From NCBI RefSeq assembly GCF_001499995.1, contig NZ_LQIU01000027.1, forward strand, positions 1-58,073: a stretch of DNA of 58,073 nucleotides, written 5' to 3'. Shown piece by piece: positions 1 through 12,626 of this stretch. The notes under the pieces are model-generated. The model was not told the DNA's origin. It made no database searches and was given only the letters and a program-made list of their open reading frames with translations. This DNA is from Mycobacterium sp. IS-1496 (GTDB lineage: Bacteria > Actinomycetota > Actinomycetes > Mycobacteriales > Mycobacteriaceae). How positions within the stretch are numbered: the stretch's first letter is position 1; every line of letters starts with the position of its first letter. Both the position numbers and the translations under genes were made by a program.

Positions 1-1
1 C

Positions 2-445
2 ACTGCCCCCGCCACGCCGAGCATCGCCCCCACCGTCGGGCCGCCGCCGCCGGCCGCCGCTCCGTCGGATCCGTGCGCGGTGAACCTGGCCGCCCCGGAG
101 ATCGCCAAGGCCGTCTCCTCATTGCCGCGGGATCCGCGCAGCGATCAGGCGTGGAGCCCCGAACCGGTCGCGGGCAACTACAACGCGTGCGCGCAACTGT
201 CGGCCGTGATCGTGCGTGCGAACACCAACGCCGAGAACCCCAACACCCGCGCGGTGATGTTCCACCTCGGCAAGTTCATCCCCACCGGGGTGCCCGACAC
301 CTACGGGTTCAACGGCCTCGACCCGGCAGGCACCACCGGCGACACCGTTGCCCTGCGCTATTCCGGCGAGGTCGACGGGCTGGCCAGCATTGTCCGGTTC
401 CGCTGGAACGGCAACGGCGTGGAGCTGATCGGCAACACCGGATAG
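2..445 (+). CDS. lprE: LppP/LprE-family lipoprotein, C-terminal part (5' end outside window)
   Basis: The reading frame is open from the window edge, so signal peptide and lipobox are not visible. What remains is a Pro/Ala-rich linker and then a globular domain beginning near DPCAVNLAAPEI with two Cys that could pair (DPCAV and YNACAQL), and motifs VMFHLGKFIPTG and VALRYSG. This is the LppP/LprE domain of mycobacterial secreted lipoproteins, of unknown function. The gene next to it is the helicase that neighbours lprE (Rv1252c) in M. tuberculosis, which supports the name. The stop lies only 17 bp before the putative -10 element of that helicase gene. Confidence 0.75.
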   Translation, partial: TAPATPSIAPTVGPPPPAAAPSDPCAVNLAAPEIAKAVSSLPRDPRSDQAWSPEPVAGNYNACAQLSAVIVRANTNAENPNTRAVMFHLGKFIPTGVPDTYGFNGLDPAGTTGDTVALRYSGEVDGLASIVRFRWNGNGVELIGNTG

Positions 446-462
446 CTGTCGGACCGCTGCCC

Positions 463-468
463 TACAGT
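463..468 (+). promoter_or_regulatory. Putative -10 element (TACAGT) of the helicase gene
   Basis: TACAGT fits the mycobacterial TANNNT -10 consensus and lies 7 bp before the GTG at 476, the spacing expected of a leaderless mRNA. It overlaps another in-frame GTG at 467, which argues against that upstream codon as the start. Confidence 0.5.
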
Positions 469-475
469 GGCTGGC

Positions 476-3400
476 GTGTTCGTCGAATCCGTTGGGGCGC
501 AGGACGACGCCGCACACCGCAGGGTCATCTACAGCGCATCCGATCTCGCCGCGGCCGCCCGCTGCGAGTACGCGCTGCTGCGCTCCTTCGACGCCCGGCT
601 GGGGTGGGGTCCGGCGGTGGCCACCGAGGACGATCTGCTGGCCCGCACCGCCCACCTCGGCGACGAACACGAGAAGCGTCACCTCGAGGCGCTGAGGGCC
701 GGCGGTGACCACAACATCACCGTCATCGGCCGGCCGCCGTACACGGTGGCGGGGCTGACCGCCGCCGCCGAGGCCACCACCCGCGCCGTCGCCCGGCGCG
801 CCCCGGTGATCTATCAGGCCGCCATGTTCGACGGCCGGTTCGCCGGCTTCGCCGACTTCCTGGTCCTCGAGGGCGACCGCTACCTGCTGCGCGACACCAA
901 GCTGGCGCGCTCGGTGAAGGTCGAGGCGCTGCTGCAGCTGGCCGCCTACGCCGAGGCCCTGACCGCGGCCGGCGTGCCGGTCGCCGACGAGGTGGAGCTC
1001 GTGCTCGGCGACGGAGCCACCGCCCGGTATCCGCTGGAGGAACTGCTGCCGGCGTACCGGCCTCGCCGGGAGGCGCTGCAGCGGCTGCTCGACGGCCATC
1101 TGGCCGGCGGCGCGCCGGTGCGCTGGGAGGACGAACACGTCCGAGCGTGCTTCCGCTGCCCGGAGTGCAGCGTCGAGGTGCGCGCGCAGGACGATCTGCT
1201 GCTGGTGGCGGGTATGCGGGTGAGCCAGCGGGCCCGGTTCCTCGACGCGGGGATCACGACGGTCGACGAACTCGCCGCGCACCGCGGGCCGGTGCCGGAA
1301 CTGGCTGCGCGCACCGTCGCCGCGCTGAGCGCGCAGGCCCGGCTGCAGATCGCGCCGCGCGTCGACGGGAAACCGCCGTACGAGGTCGCCGATCCGCAGC
1401 CGCTGATGCTGCTCCCCGAACCCGACAAGGGTGACCTGTTCTTCGACTTCGAGGGCGACCCGCTGTGGACCGACGACGGCCACGAGTGGGGGCTGGAGTA
1501 CCTGTTCGGCGTGCTCGACACCGCGGACGGGTTCCACCCGCTGTGGGCGCACGACCGCAGGCAGGAGCGCACGGCGCTCGAGGACTTCCTCGAGTTCGTG
1601 CGCAAACGGCGCAGACGCCACCCCACCATGCACATCTACCACTACGCCGCCTACGAGAAGACGGCGCTGCTGCGGCTCGCCGGGCGGTACGGCGTCGGCG
1701 AGGAGGCGGTCGACGACCTGCTGCGCAGCGGTGTGCTGGTCGACCTGTACCCGCTGGTGCGCAAGAGCTTTCGCATCGGCACCGAGAACTACAGCCTCAA
1801 ATCGCTCGAACCGCTCTACATGGGTGGCCAACTCCGCACCGGCGACGTGACGACGGCCGCGGCGTCGATCACCCAGTACGCCGAGTACTGCGAACTGCGC
1901 GCCGCGGGACGCAACGACGAGGCGGCGGGTGTCCTCAAGGAGATCGAGGACTACAACCGGTACGACTGCACCTCGACGCGCAAGCTGCGTGACTGGCTGG
2001 TGTGCCGGGCCATCGACTGCGAGGTGCCGCCGCGGGGGCCGCAGCCGGTCCGCGACGGCGCCGAACCCGAACCCGTCGACGCCCTGGACCGCGCGCTGTG
2101 CCGCTACGCGGGCGACGAGCTGGAGGGCCGCACCCCGGAGCAGTCGGCGGTCGCGATGGTGGCCGCCGCCCGCGGCTACCACCGCCGCGAGGACAAACCG
2201 TTCTGGTGGTCGCACTTCGACCGGCTCAACAACCCCGTCGACGAATGGGCCGACAGCACCGACGTCTTCCTCGTCGACACCGACGGCGCGCAGGTCGACA
2301 CGGACTGGCACACCCCGCCGCGCGCCCGCAAACCGCAGCGCCGGGTCCGGCTGACCGGCGCGATGGCCGCGGGTGGGCTCAGCCGCGAGATGTACGCGCT
2401 GTATGAGCCGCCCGCCCCGGAAGGGCTCGGCGACGATCCGGACCGGCGGGCCGCGGGCAGCGCCACCGTCGTCGAGTACGACGACGCCGACGCGCCCACC
2501 GAGGTCGTCATCGTCGAGCGGACCCCCCGGGGCGGCGGGGTGTTCGACCAGCTGCCGTTCGCGCTGGCGCCCGGACCCCCGATCCGCACGACCGCGCTGC
2601 GCGACTCGATCGAGGCGACCGCCACCGAGGTGGCCGAGAGCCTGCCGCGGCTGCCCGCCACCGCCGTCACCGACATCCTGTTGCGCCGTCCGCCCCGCAC
2701 CCGTAGCGGCGGCCCGCTGCCCACGGGGCCGGACACCCCGGCGGTGATCACCACCGCGCTGCTCGACCTCGACTCGTCCTATCTGGCCGTGCACGGCCCG
2801 CCGGGCACCGGCAAGACGTTCACGGCGGCGACGATCATCGCGACGCTGGTCGACACCCACGGCTGGCGGGTCGGCGTGGTGGCGCAGTCCCATGCGGTGG
2901 TGGAGAACCTGTTCCGCGGGATCATCGGCGCCGGGGTGGACGCGGCGCGGGTCGCCAAGAAGCGGCACGGTGACGACGCCTGCTGGACCGTGCTCGACGA
3001 GGCGCAGTTCCCGGCGTTCCTCAGTGACAACGACGGCTGCGTCGTCGGGGGCACCGCGTGGGATTTCGCCAACGGCAACCGGATTCCGCGCGGCTGCCTC
3101 GACCTGCTCGTCATCGAGGAGGCCGGGCAGTTCTGCCTGGCCAACACCATCGCCGTCGCGCCGGCCGCGGCGAACCTGCTGCTGCTCGGCGACCCGCAGC
3201 AGCTGCCGCAGGTCAGTCAGGGCACACATCCCGAACCGGTCGACACCTCGGCGCTCGGCTGGCTGGTCGACGGTGCGCACACGCTGCCCGCTGAACGCGG
3301 TTACTTCCTCGACGTGTCGTACCGGATGCACCCGCGGGTGTGCGCGGCGGTGTCCCGGCTGTCCTACGACGGTCGGCTGCAGTCGTTCGACGCCGTCACC

Positions 3401-3901
3401 GCCGCGCGCACCCTCGAGGGCTGGTCACCCGGCGTGCACCAGGTGACCGTCCCGCACGACGGCAACGCGACCGAGAGCCCGGAGGAGGCCGACGCGATCG
3501 TCGCGCGGATCCGCCCGCTGCTGGGCGCGGTGTGGACCGACGAGGACGGGCCCCGGCCGCTCACCGAAGACGACGTGATGGTGGTGACGCCGTACAACGC
3601 GCAGGTGGTGTTGCTGCGGCAGCGCCTCGACGCCGCGGGGCTGGCCGGTGTGCGGGTGGGCACCGTGGACAAGTTCCAGGGTCAGCAGGCGCCGGTGGTG
3701 TTCATCTCGATGGTGGCCTCGTCCATCGATGACGTGCCGCGCGGAATCTCGTTCCTGCTCAACCGCAACCGCCTCAACGTGGCGATCAGCCGGGCCAAGT
3801 ACGCGGCGGTGATCGTGCGGTCGGAGGCGCTCACCGAGTACCTGCCCGCCACGCCGAGGGGGCTCGTCGAGCTCGGCGCGTTCCTGTCGTTGACGACGTA
3901 G
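476..3901 (+). CDS. TM0106-family RecB-like nuclease fused to UPF1/Dna2-like superfamily 1 helicase
   Basis: A protein of about 1141 aa counted from GTG 476, likely a DNA/RNA-processing enzyme of the cytoplasm. The N-terminal third is a RecB-like nuclease module (SASDLAAAARCEYALL near residue 15, LRDTKLARSVKVEALLQLAAY with the PD-(D/E)xK-type Lys/Gln, and a Cys cluster CFRCPEC). An RNase-H-like segment follows (FFDFEGDPLW). The C-terminal half is an SF1 helicase: Walker A GPPGTGKT near 774-781, Walker B VIEEAGQF, QQLPQVSQG, then the C-terminal motifs GTVDKFQGQQ and NVAISRAK. It resembles Rv1251c in size and place. GTG 467 is an alternative start. The gene converges on the MFS gene with 32 bp between the stops. 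Its physiological substrate is unknown. Confidence 0.85.
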   Translation: MFVESVGAQDDAAHRRVIYSASDLAAAARCEYALLRSFDARLGWGPAVATEDDLLARTAHLGDEHEKRHLEALRAGGDHNITVIGRPPYTVAGLTAAAEATTRAVARRAPVIYQAAMFDGRFAGFADFLVLEGDRYLLRDTKLARSVKVEALLQLAAYAEALTAAGVPVADEVELVLGDGATARYPLEELLPAYRPRREALQRLLDGHLAGGAPVRWEDEHVRACFRCPECSVEVRAQDDLLLVAGMRVSQRARFLDAGITTVDELAAHRGPVPELAARTVAALSAQARLQIAPRVDGKPPYEVADPQPLMLLPEPDKGDLFFDFEGDPLWTDDGHEWGLEYLFGVLDTADGFHPLWAHDRRQERTALEDFLEFVRKRRRRHPTMHIYHYAAYEKTALLRLAGRYGVGEEAVDDLLRSGVLVDLYPLVRKSFRIGTENYSLKSLEPLYMGGQLRTGDVTTAAASITQYAEYCELRAAGRNDEAAGVLKEIEDYNRYDCTSTRKLRDWLVCRAIDCEVPPRGPQPVRDGAEPEPVDALDRALCRYAGDELEGRTPEQSAVAMVAAARGYHRREDKPFWWSHFDRLNNPVDEWADSTDVFLVDTDGAQVDTDWHTPPRARKPQRRVRLTGAMAAGGLSREMYALYEPPAPEGLGDDPDRRAAGSATVVEYDDADAPTEVVIVERTPRGGGVFDQLPFALAPGPPIRTTALRDSIEATATEVAESLPRLPATAVTDILLRRPPRTRSGGPLPTGPDTPAVITTALLDLDSSYLAVHGPPGTGKTFTAATIIATLVDTHGWRVGVVAQSHAVVENLFRGIIGAGVDAARVAKKRHGDDACWTVLDEAQFPAFLSDNDGCVVGGTAWDFANGNRIPRGCLDLLVIEEAGQFCLANTIAVAPAAANLLLLGDPQQLPQVSQGTHPEPVDTSALGWLVDGAHTLPAERGYFLDVSYRMHPRVCAAVSRLSYDGRLQSFDAVTAARTLEGWSPGVHQVTVPHDGNATESPEEADAIVARIRPLLGAVWTDEDGPRPLTEDDVMVVTPYNAQVVLLRQRLDAAGLAGVRVGTVDKFQGQQAPVVFISMVASSIDDVPRGISFLLNRNRLNVAISRAKYAAVIVRSEALTEYLPATPRGLVELGAFLSLTT

Positions 3902-3933
3902 GCGCGCCCACAGCGGTGCCGGGCCCGTCGTCG

Positions 3934-5784
3934 TCAGTCGCCGCGCGAATGGCGGCCCCGCGACTGCTCGGGCGCCCGCCGCAGCCACTCGGGCTCGCCG
4001 TCGCCGTCGTCGCGGTACCGGCGCCGCCGCCCGTTCGTCGGCTCGACGGCGGGCCGTGGCGGGGTCTCCGGCAGCAGTTCGTCGAGGACGCGACGCCACG
4101 GGTCCTCGGCGGGGGCCGGTTCGGGATGCACCGACCTGCGCGGCGCATGGGCGACGAGCGGCTGGGTGACGCTGTCGTCGGCGCCGACGTCCGGGCGTGG
4201 CGTGATCGGTTCGGTGAACTGCAGGTCGTCCCAGGTGACCGCGTACTCGAGATAGTCGTCGTCGTCGACATAGCCGTCGCCGTCGTCCTGCGGCTCGGCT
4301 CGTGCCGCCGGCGCGGCGGGAACCGGCGCGGGGCGATCACCGAAACCGCGCAGGAAGATCGCCGCGACCACACCGATCAGCGCCACGAACGCCGACAGCA
4401 GCAGCGACTGCGACATCGCCGCGGCGAACGGCGCGTGCAGGAACGGCGGCAGCGCGGAGACCGCACCCTCCCCGCGCGGCGCCGCGCCCGTCGCCGACGG
4501 CATCTCCGCGCTGATCCGCGACGTCATGAACGCCGCCATGCTCGCGCTGCCCAGCACGGACCCGACCTGGCGCGTCGTGTTGTAGACACCCGATCCCGCG
4601 CCGGCGAGGTCCGCCGGCTGGTTGCGCGTCGCGGTGGCTGCCAGCGGTGACCAGATGAACGCCATGCCGATACCCATGACGAGGAACGGCAGCACCAGCC
4701 GCCAGATCGGCGTGTCCGGCGCCATCTCGACGGACAACCACGTCAGCGCGATCGCCAGCGCCGAGAACCCGAACCCGATGATCGGTCGCGGGTGGGTGCG
4801 GTCGACGATGCGCCCCACCACGGGCGCCAGCACTCCGGTGGCGATCGCCATCGGCGCGGTCAACAGCGCCGACTCGGTGGGCGTCAGCCCGCACACCGCC
4901 TGGGCGTAGAACATGACCGGCACGATCATGCCCGTCACCACGAACCCGATCACGGCCACACCGAAGCTGGACAGCGAGAAGTCGCGGTCACCGAAGATGC
5001 GCAACGGGATCAGCGGTTCGTGCGGGTTGACCGACTGCCAGTAGACGAAGCCCGCCATCACCGCGACACCGGTCAGAATGACCGCCCAGATCCAGGGCTG
5101 CCAATCATGGGACTGCCCCTCCTGCAGTCCGAAGACGATCGCGAACATGCCGATGCCCGACAGCAGCACCCCGAGCAGATCGAACCGGTGCGCGGTGGTG
5201 GGCAGCGCGGGCACCCGCCAGAACGCCAGCGCCAGACCCGCCAGCCCGACCGGCACGTTGACGAAGAAGATCCACTGCCATCCGAGGTGGTCCACCAGGA
5301 CGCCACCCGCCAGCGGCCCCACCAGCGTGGCCACCCCGGCCGTCGCGCCCCAGACGCTCATCGCCACACCGCGGCGTTCGGGCGGGAAGATCCGGGTGAT
5401 CGTCGAGAGGGTCTGCGGCGTCAAGAGCGCGGCGCCGATGCCCTGGACGACGCGCGCGGCGATCAGCATGTCGATGGACCCGGCCAGCCCGCACCACAGC
5501 GACGCGGCGGTGAAGACGGCCAGACCGAGCAGGTAGAGGTTCTTGGGTCCGAACCGGTCCCCGAGCCGGCCCGCCACCAGCAGCGGGACCGCGTAGGCGA
5601 GCAGGTACGCGCTGGTCACCCAGATGACCGCGTCGTAGTCGGCGCCCAGCTTCTCCATGAGGACCGGGTTGGCGACCGCCACGATGGTGGCGTCCACCAG
5701 GATCATGAAGAAGCCGACCATCATGGCCCACAGCGCGGGCCATGGGTCACCGGTCACCGGTCGGGCTTGTGAGGTGGAGAACAT
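3934..5784 (-). CDS. MFS drug exporter, DHA2 (EmrB/QacA) 14-TM family
   Basis: 616 aa. The N-terminal half shows the drug:H+ antiporter pattern: a first helix with [29 protein letters not shown] (motif A), and [14 protein letters not shown] (motif C, antiporter). About 14 hydrophobic segments run to roughly residue 480. The last ~130 residues are hydrophilic, Arg/Asp-rich and cytoplasmic, an extension longer than is usual for EmrB proteins. It matches Rv1250 by position next to the helicase. The second MFS gene lies upstream on the same strand, 88 bp away, so the two may or may not share a transcript. Substrate not predictable. Confidence 0.85.
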   Translation of the reverse strand: MFSTSQARPVTGDPWPALWAMMVGFFMILVDATIVAVANPVLMEKLGADYDAVIWVTSAYLLAYAVPLLVAGRLGDRFGPKNLYLLGLAVFTAASLWCGLAGSIDMLIAARVVQGIGAALLTPQTLSTITRIFPPERRGVAMSVWGATAGVATLVGPLAGGVLVDHLGWQWIFFVNVPVGLAGLALAFWRVPALPTTAHRFDLLGVLLSGIGMFAIVFGLQEGQSHDWQPWIWAVILTGVAVMAGFVYWQSVNPHEPLIPLRIFGDRDFSLSSFGVAVIGFVVTGMIVPVMFYAQAVCGLTPTESALLTAPMAIATGVLAPVVGRIVDRTHPRPIIGFGFSALAIALTWLSVEMAPDTPIWRLVLPFLVMGIGMAFIWSPLAATATRNQPADLAGAGSGVYNTTRQVGSVLGSASMAAFMTSRISAEMPSATGAAPRGEGAVSALPPFLHAPFAAAMSQSLLLSAFVALIGVVAAIFLRGFGDRPAPVPAAPAARAEPQDDGDGYVDDDDYLEYAVTWDDLQFTEPITPRPDVGADDSVTQPLVAHAPRRSVHPEPAPAEDPWRRVLDELLPETPPRPAVEPTNGRRRRYRDDGDGEPEWLRRAPEQSRGRHSRGD

Positions 5785-5872
5785 ATCGGGTCGACTCGCC
5801 TATCGAAGGATGCAGCCAGCCGACGCTACGTACCCGGCACCGGACGAAACAAGTCCACGGGCGGCCGGGCAC

Positions 5873-7186
5873 TCACGCGGGTTCGGCGGCCGCCTCGTCC
5901 AGGGCCTGGTCGAAGGCCTCGTCGAGCTCGTCGTCGGTGAGCTCCCCGTCGTCGCCGGTCCCCCGCAACCCGACGGCCACCAAGGCGACCAGCGCCACGA
6001 TCGTGCCGACCGTCATGACCAGGGCGAGTGCGAACTCGTCGTTGCCGAGCACACCGACCAGCGGTGCCACCGCCGCACCGAGCCCGAACTGCCCGGCGCC
6101 GAGCAGGGCCGCCGCGGTGCCCGCGGCCTCGTGGTGCCGCGACAGCGCGACCGCAGGCGCGTTCGGCAACACCAATCCCATCGCGGCCAGGATCACCCAT
6201 ACTGACACCAGGAATCCGGCCAGACCGCCGGCACGGGCGAGCGTCAGACCGACGAAGACGACACCGGCCAGCGACGCCACGGCCAGCGCCCACACCATGA
6301 TCTGCTGCGGCGAGAACCGGCGCAGCAGCACCACGTTGAACTGGGTGGTGCCGATCAGCGCCACCGCTCCGGCGCCGAACACCAGCGCGAACGTCTGCTG
6401 ATCCAGCCCGTAGTCGCCCTGCAGCACGAACGCCGCGCCGGCGATGTAGGCGAACAACCCGGACATGCCCAGCGCCGCCACCACGACGAGCACGACGAAC
6501 CGCAGGTCACGCAGCAGCGAGGCGTAGGTGCCCGCGATGCCGCGGACGTTGAGCGGACGGCGGTGCGCCGCGGGCAGCGTCTCCGGCAGCACCAGGGCCG
6601 CCACGAGCAGCAGCCCGCCGGCCAGCACGACGAGCGCGGCGAACACCCACTGCCACGACGCGTGCAGCAGCACCGCCGCGCCCAGCGACGGCGCCAGCAC
6701 CGGCGCGACCCCGAGCACGAGCATCAGCCGCGACATCACCGTGGCCGCGGCCCTGCCGGCGAACAGGTCGCCCACCACCGCGATCGCCACCACCGTGGTG
6801 GCGGCGGCGCCCATGCCCTGCAGTCCGCGGGCGACTCCGAGCACGGTGATGTCGGGCGCCAGCATGCACAGCACCGACGCCAGCATGTGCAGCACGATCC
6901 CGGCCATCAGCGGGCGGCGCCGCCCCAGCGAATCCGACAGCGGGCCCACCACCAACTGGCCGAGCGCGAGCCCCGCCAGGGTGCCGGTGAGCGTGAGCTG
7001 CGCGACCGACGAGGACACGTTCAGTTCTTCGGCGATGCTCGGCAGCGCAGGCAGATACATGTCGATCGTGAGCGGACCGAGAGCGACCAGGGCGCCGAGC
7101 ACCACGATCATCCGCACCCGGCTCGGCGCGACGGGCACCGGCGCACCGAGGGCAGGGGTCTCGTTCACGTGGGGGGATGTTGCCAT
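5873..7186 (-). CDS. MFS exporter, Bcr/CflA (DHA1) family
   Basis: 437 aa from ATG 7186; the open frame runs farther upstream but loses MFS character and reads across the divergent gene's promoter. The protein begins with a short polar tail and TM1 (VVLGALVALGPLTIDMYLPALPSI, typical of Bcr/CflA), then GPLSDSLGRRRPLMAG (motif A) and 12 predicted helices. The C-terminus is acidic (DDGELTDDELDEAFDQALDE). Bcr/CflA pumps export drugs, sulfonamides or dipeptides; the substrate here is unknown. The divergent spacer to the next gene holds a perfect 18-bp palindrome at 7236-7253, a plausible operator. Confidence 0.82.
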   Translation of the reverse strand: MATSPHVNETPALGAPVPVAPSRVRMIVVLGALVALGPLTIDMYLPALPSIAEELNVSSSVAQLTLTGTLAGLALGQLVVGPLSDSLGRRRPLMAGIVLHMLASVLCMLAPDITVLGVARGLQGMGAAATTVVAIAVVGDLFAGRAAATVMSRLMLVLGVAPVLAPSLGAAVLLHASWQWVFAALVVLAGGLLLVAALVLPETLPAAHRRPLNVRGIAGTYASLLRDLRFVVLVVVAALGMSGLFAYIAGAAFVLQGDYGLDQQTFALVFGAGAVALIGTTQFNVVLLRRFSPQQIMVWALAVASLAGVVFVGLTLARAGGLAGFLVSVWVILAAMGLVLPNAPAVALSRHHEAAGTAAALLGAGQFGLGAAVAPLVGVLGNDEFALALVMTVGTIVALVALVAVGLRGTGDDGELTDDELDEAFDQALDEAAAEPA

Positions 7187-7235
7187 GGATAGGGTCAGCG
7201 AGTCGCGTCGATATTTTCTTCCATCCGCCACCGAA

Positions 7236-7253
7236 CAGTGACTGCAGTCACTG
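7236..7253. promoter_or_regulatory. Perfect 18-bp palindrome, candidate operator
   Basis: CAGTGACTGCAGTCACTG is identical to its reverse complement. It lies in the divergent spacer, 50 bp upstream of the Bcr/CflA pump start and 81 bp upstream of the next gene. Length and symmetry suit a TetR- or MarR-type dimer, but no such regulator gene is adjacent. Confidence 0.5.
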
Positions 7254-7334
7254 CCCGGCACCCCGCGGCGGTGGTCGTTCGTTGTCATCGCGTTAGCCTG
7301 GGAAGTCAGGCGCCACGGTAAGGGAGGCCTCGCG

Positions 7335-8093
7335 ATGAGCGCTCGATCGGACCGCAAGAAACAGCTGGCGCTCGCCGGCCAGAACCCCGACGACAAACCG
7401 GGCGCGGCGGCCAAGGTGCTGTCGCAGATCATCGAACGCAGCTCCCGGGTGCAGGAGCCCGCGGTGAAGGCGTACGTGAACCGGGTCCGCGCCGGTGACC
7501 GCAACGCCTCCCCGGCCCAGATCATCGGCAAGCTGGAAAAGCACTACATGAGCGCGGTGATGGCCAGCGGCGCCGCGGTCGGCTCCACCGCGGCCCTGCC
7601 CGGCATCGGCACGCTCGCGGCGATGTCGGCGGTGGCAGGCGAGACCGTGGTGTTCCTGGAGGCGACGTCGCTGTTCGTCCTCGCGGTCGCCGAGGTGCAC
7701 GGCATCCCGGCCCACGAACGGGAGCGGCGCCGGGCGCTGGTGCTCTCGGTGCTCGTCGGGGAGGACAGCAAGCAGGCGGTCGCCGACCTCCTCGGCCGCG
7801 GCCGCACCGGTGGCGCGTGGGTCAGCGAAGGGGCGGCAACGCTTCCGCTGCCCGCGGTGTCGCAACTCAATTCGCGGCTGCTGAGGTACTTCGTCAAGCG
7901 CTACACCCTCAAACGCGGCGCGCTGGCGTTCGGCAAGGTGCTGCCGGTCGGCATCGGCGCCGTCGTCGGCGGGGTCGGCAACCGGATGATGGGCAAGAAG
8001 ATCGTCGAGAACGCCCGATCGGCCTTCGGCCCGCCGCCGTCGCGCTGGCCGGCGACACTGCACGTGCTGCCGTCGGTGCAACCGAATTCATGA
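7335..8093 (+). CDS. Conserved mycobacterial membrane-associated protein (Rv1249c-like), unknown function
   Basis: 252 aa, starting at ATG 7335 behind a good Shine-Dalgarno (AAGGGAGG, about 7 bp upstream). The first 75 residues are charged. A hydrophobic stretch follows (SAVMASGAAVGSTAALPGIG, then GETVVFLEATSLFVLAVAEV), and a second Gly/Val-rich hydrophobic segment lies near residue 205-218 (VLPVGIGAVVGGVGN). The layout is loosely like EcsC-type proteins, but I do not claim membership. It sits immediately upstream of kgd on the same strand, as in M. tuberculosis, and diverges from the Bcr/CflA exporter. Confidence 0.75.
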   Translation: MSARSDRKKQLALAGQNPDDKPGAAAKVLSQIIERSSRVQEPAVKAYVNRVRAGDRNASPAQIIGKLEKHYMSAVMASGAAVGSTAALPGIGTLAAMSAVAGETVVFLEATSLFVLAVAEVHGIPAHERERRRALVLSVLVGEDSKQAVADLLGRGRTGGAWVSEGAATLPLPAVSQLNSRLLRYFVKRYTLKRGALAFGKVLPVGIGAVVGGVGNRMMGKKIVENARSAFGPPPSRWPATLHVLPSVQPNS

Positions 8094-8153
8094 CCACTAC
8101 GACCACAACCCGCCCAAGGCGGCATTGCCGTGGTCCGCTGGTGGCCGGAGCGC

Positions 8154-8159
8154 TAGCCT
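8154..8159 (+). promoter_or_regulatory. Putative -10 element for kgd
   Basis: TAGCCT fits TANNNT. A start site about 7 bp downstream would give a 5' leader of roughly 95 nt containing the dyad, hairpin and upstream ORF listed below. No convincing -35 element. Confidence 0.3.
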
Positions 8160-8174
8160 TTAGTCGGCGCCAAA

Positions 8175-8187
8175 GCGGGTAACCCGC
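8175..8187. promoter_or_regulatory. 13-bp perfect dyad in the kgd leader
   Basis: GCGGGT-A-ACCCGC has perfect 6-bp arms about a central A. It lies roughly two helical turns after the putative -10 and could be a repressor site or a small RNA hairpin. Confidence 0.3.
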
Positions 8188-8197
8188 AGAACAGAAC

Positions 8198-8254
8198 ATG
8201 AGCGGCGAGCATCCTTGCCATGCTCGCCTGAGACGACGGAATCGAGGCGAGTAG
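8198..8254 (+). CDS. Possible upstream ORF in the kgd leader (18 aa)
   Basis: ATG 8198 opens an 18-codon frame, [18 protein letters not shown], ending with TAG at 8252-8254, only 5 nt before the kgd start codon. It is rich in Arg, has one Cys, and runs through the 8204-8228 hairpin. No strong ribosome-binding site is seen. It could couple kgd translation to uORF translation, or may be chance. Confidence 0.3.
   Translation: MSGEHPCHARLRRRNRGE
8204..8228 (+). promoter_or_regulatory. Stem-loop in the kgd 5' leader
   Basis: The arms GGCGAGCAT and ATGCTCGCC pair perfectly over 9 bp around a 7-nt loop (CCTTGCC). The structure ends 31 nt before the kgd start, so it does not itself mask the GAGGCGAG Shine-Dalgarno. 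Confidence 0.45.
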
Positions 8255-8259
8255 CTGCC

Positions 8260-12081
<3,822 letters not shown>

Positions 12082-12090
12082 CGGGGCCCG

Positions 12091-12153
12091 TGCCGAGATC
12101 GACGTTCGGGCGCGATCTACTCGTACTTCCGCGCCCGAACGTTCGTTTCGGCG
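12091..12153 (+). repeat. 63-bp dispersed intergenic repeat, copy 1
   Basis: This block aligns without gaps to the reverse complement of 32650-32712, with 48 of 63 positions identical by eye. Conserved blocks are GCCGAGATCGACG, CTACTCG, ACTT, GCGCCCG and GTTCGTTTCGGCG. The middle forms a stem (12101-12114 with 12130-12143). It lies directly after kgd. Confidence 0.65.
12101..12143. terminator. Long stem-loop between convergent kgd and the DUF732 gene
   Basis: CGTTCGGGCGCG (12103-12114) pairs perfectly with CGCGCCCGAACG (12130-12141), extendable by an A-T and a G-T pair, around a 15-nt loop. There is no U-tract, but the convergent position suits a bidirectional terminator or an RNA 3'-end stabiliser. 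Confidence 0.45.
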
Positions 12154-12156
12154 TTC

Positions 12157-12525
12157 CTAGAGACCGGGGAGGGGCAGCGGCGACTTGCCGTACGCGAGCG
12201 CCGCGACGGCGCCCGGGCAGAAGACCTGGATCGCCAGTCCGGTGAACATGGTGGCCGGCCCCAGCGGGCGGCCGATCATGTCGGCGACGTCGGCCGCGAC
12301 GTTCGCGACGTTCTGCCCCGGCTCGGCCAGCATCGGGCACACCGACTGGCCGACGCGCACCGCGGTGGCCGTGTCGACCCCGCTCACACCGGACCCCGCC
12401 AGCGCGGACAGGAACATGTCGGTGGCCGTGTCGGCCCCCGCGGTTCCCGTGCCCAGCGACATGGCGGACCCGATGATGCCGGACACGGCGAGCGACGCGA
12501 CGGCCGCGCGGTGGAAGCGCTTCAT
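12157..12525 (-). CDS. Secreted DUF732-domain protein
   Basis: 122 aa with a classical signal peptide: MKRFHR, a hydrophobic core AAVASLAVSGIIGSAMSL, and likely cleavage after AGA near residue 31. The mature part carries the DUF732 pattern (DMFLSALAGSGVSG, VRVGQSVCPML) with two Cys (VCPML and VFCPG) that could form a disulfide in the envelope. DUF732 proteins are small mycobacterial secreted proteins of unknown function. It converges on kgd across the intergenic stem-loop and diverges from the SDR gene. Confidence 0.78.
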   Translation of the reverse strand: MKRFHRAAVASLAVSGIIGSAMSLGTGTAGADTATDMFLSALAGSGVSGVDTATAVRVGQSVCPMLAEPGQNVANVAADVADMIGRPLGPATMFTGLAIQVFCPGAVAALAYGKSPLPLPGL

Positions 12526-12570
12526 GCCAGGACCATCGCGGCGCGGTCACAGACCGTTACCCCGCTGTAC

Positions 12571-12587
12571 CGGTACCGCGAGTACCG
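12571..12587. promoter_or_regulatory. 17-bp inverted repeat upstream of the SDR gene, candidate operator
   Basis: CGGTAC-CGCGA-GTACCG has perfect 6-bp arms. It ends 2 bp before a TAACCT -10-like hexamer (12590-12595), so a bound protein would cover the -35 to -10 spacer. A GTACCGGTAC palindrome (12567-12576) overlaps its left arm. Confidence 0.45.
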
Positions 12588-12626
12588 ACTAACCTCGACG
12601 CCAGTCAACCGACACGAGGAGTGCGT

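Noticed and set aside
119..3331. A 1070-codon open frame antisense to the helicase gene
   Set aside because: High GC leaves the antisense frame open. Its translation is Arg/Val/Gly-rich and repetitive without domains, whereas the plus strand has clear nuclease and helicase motifs.
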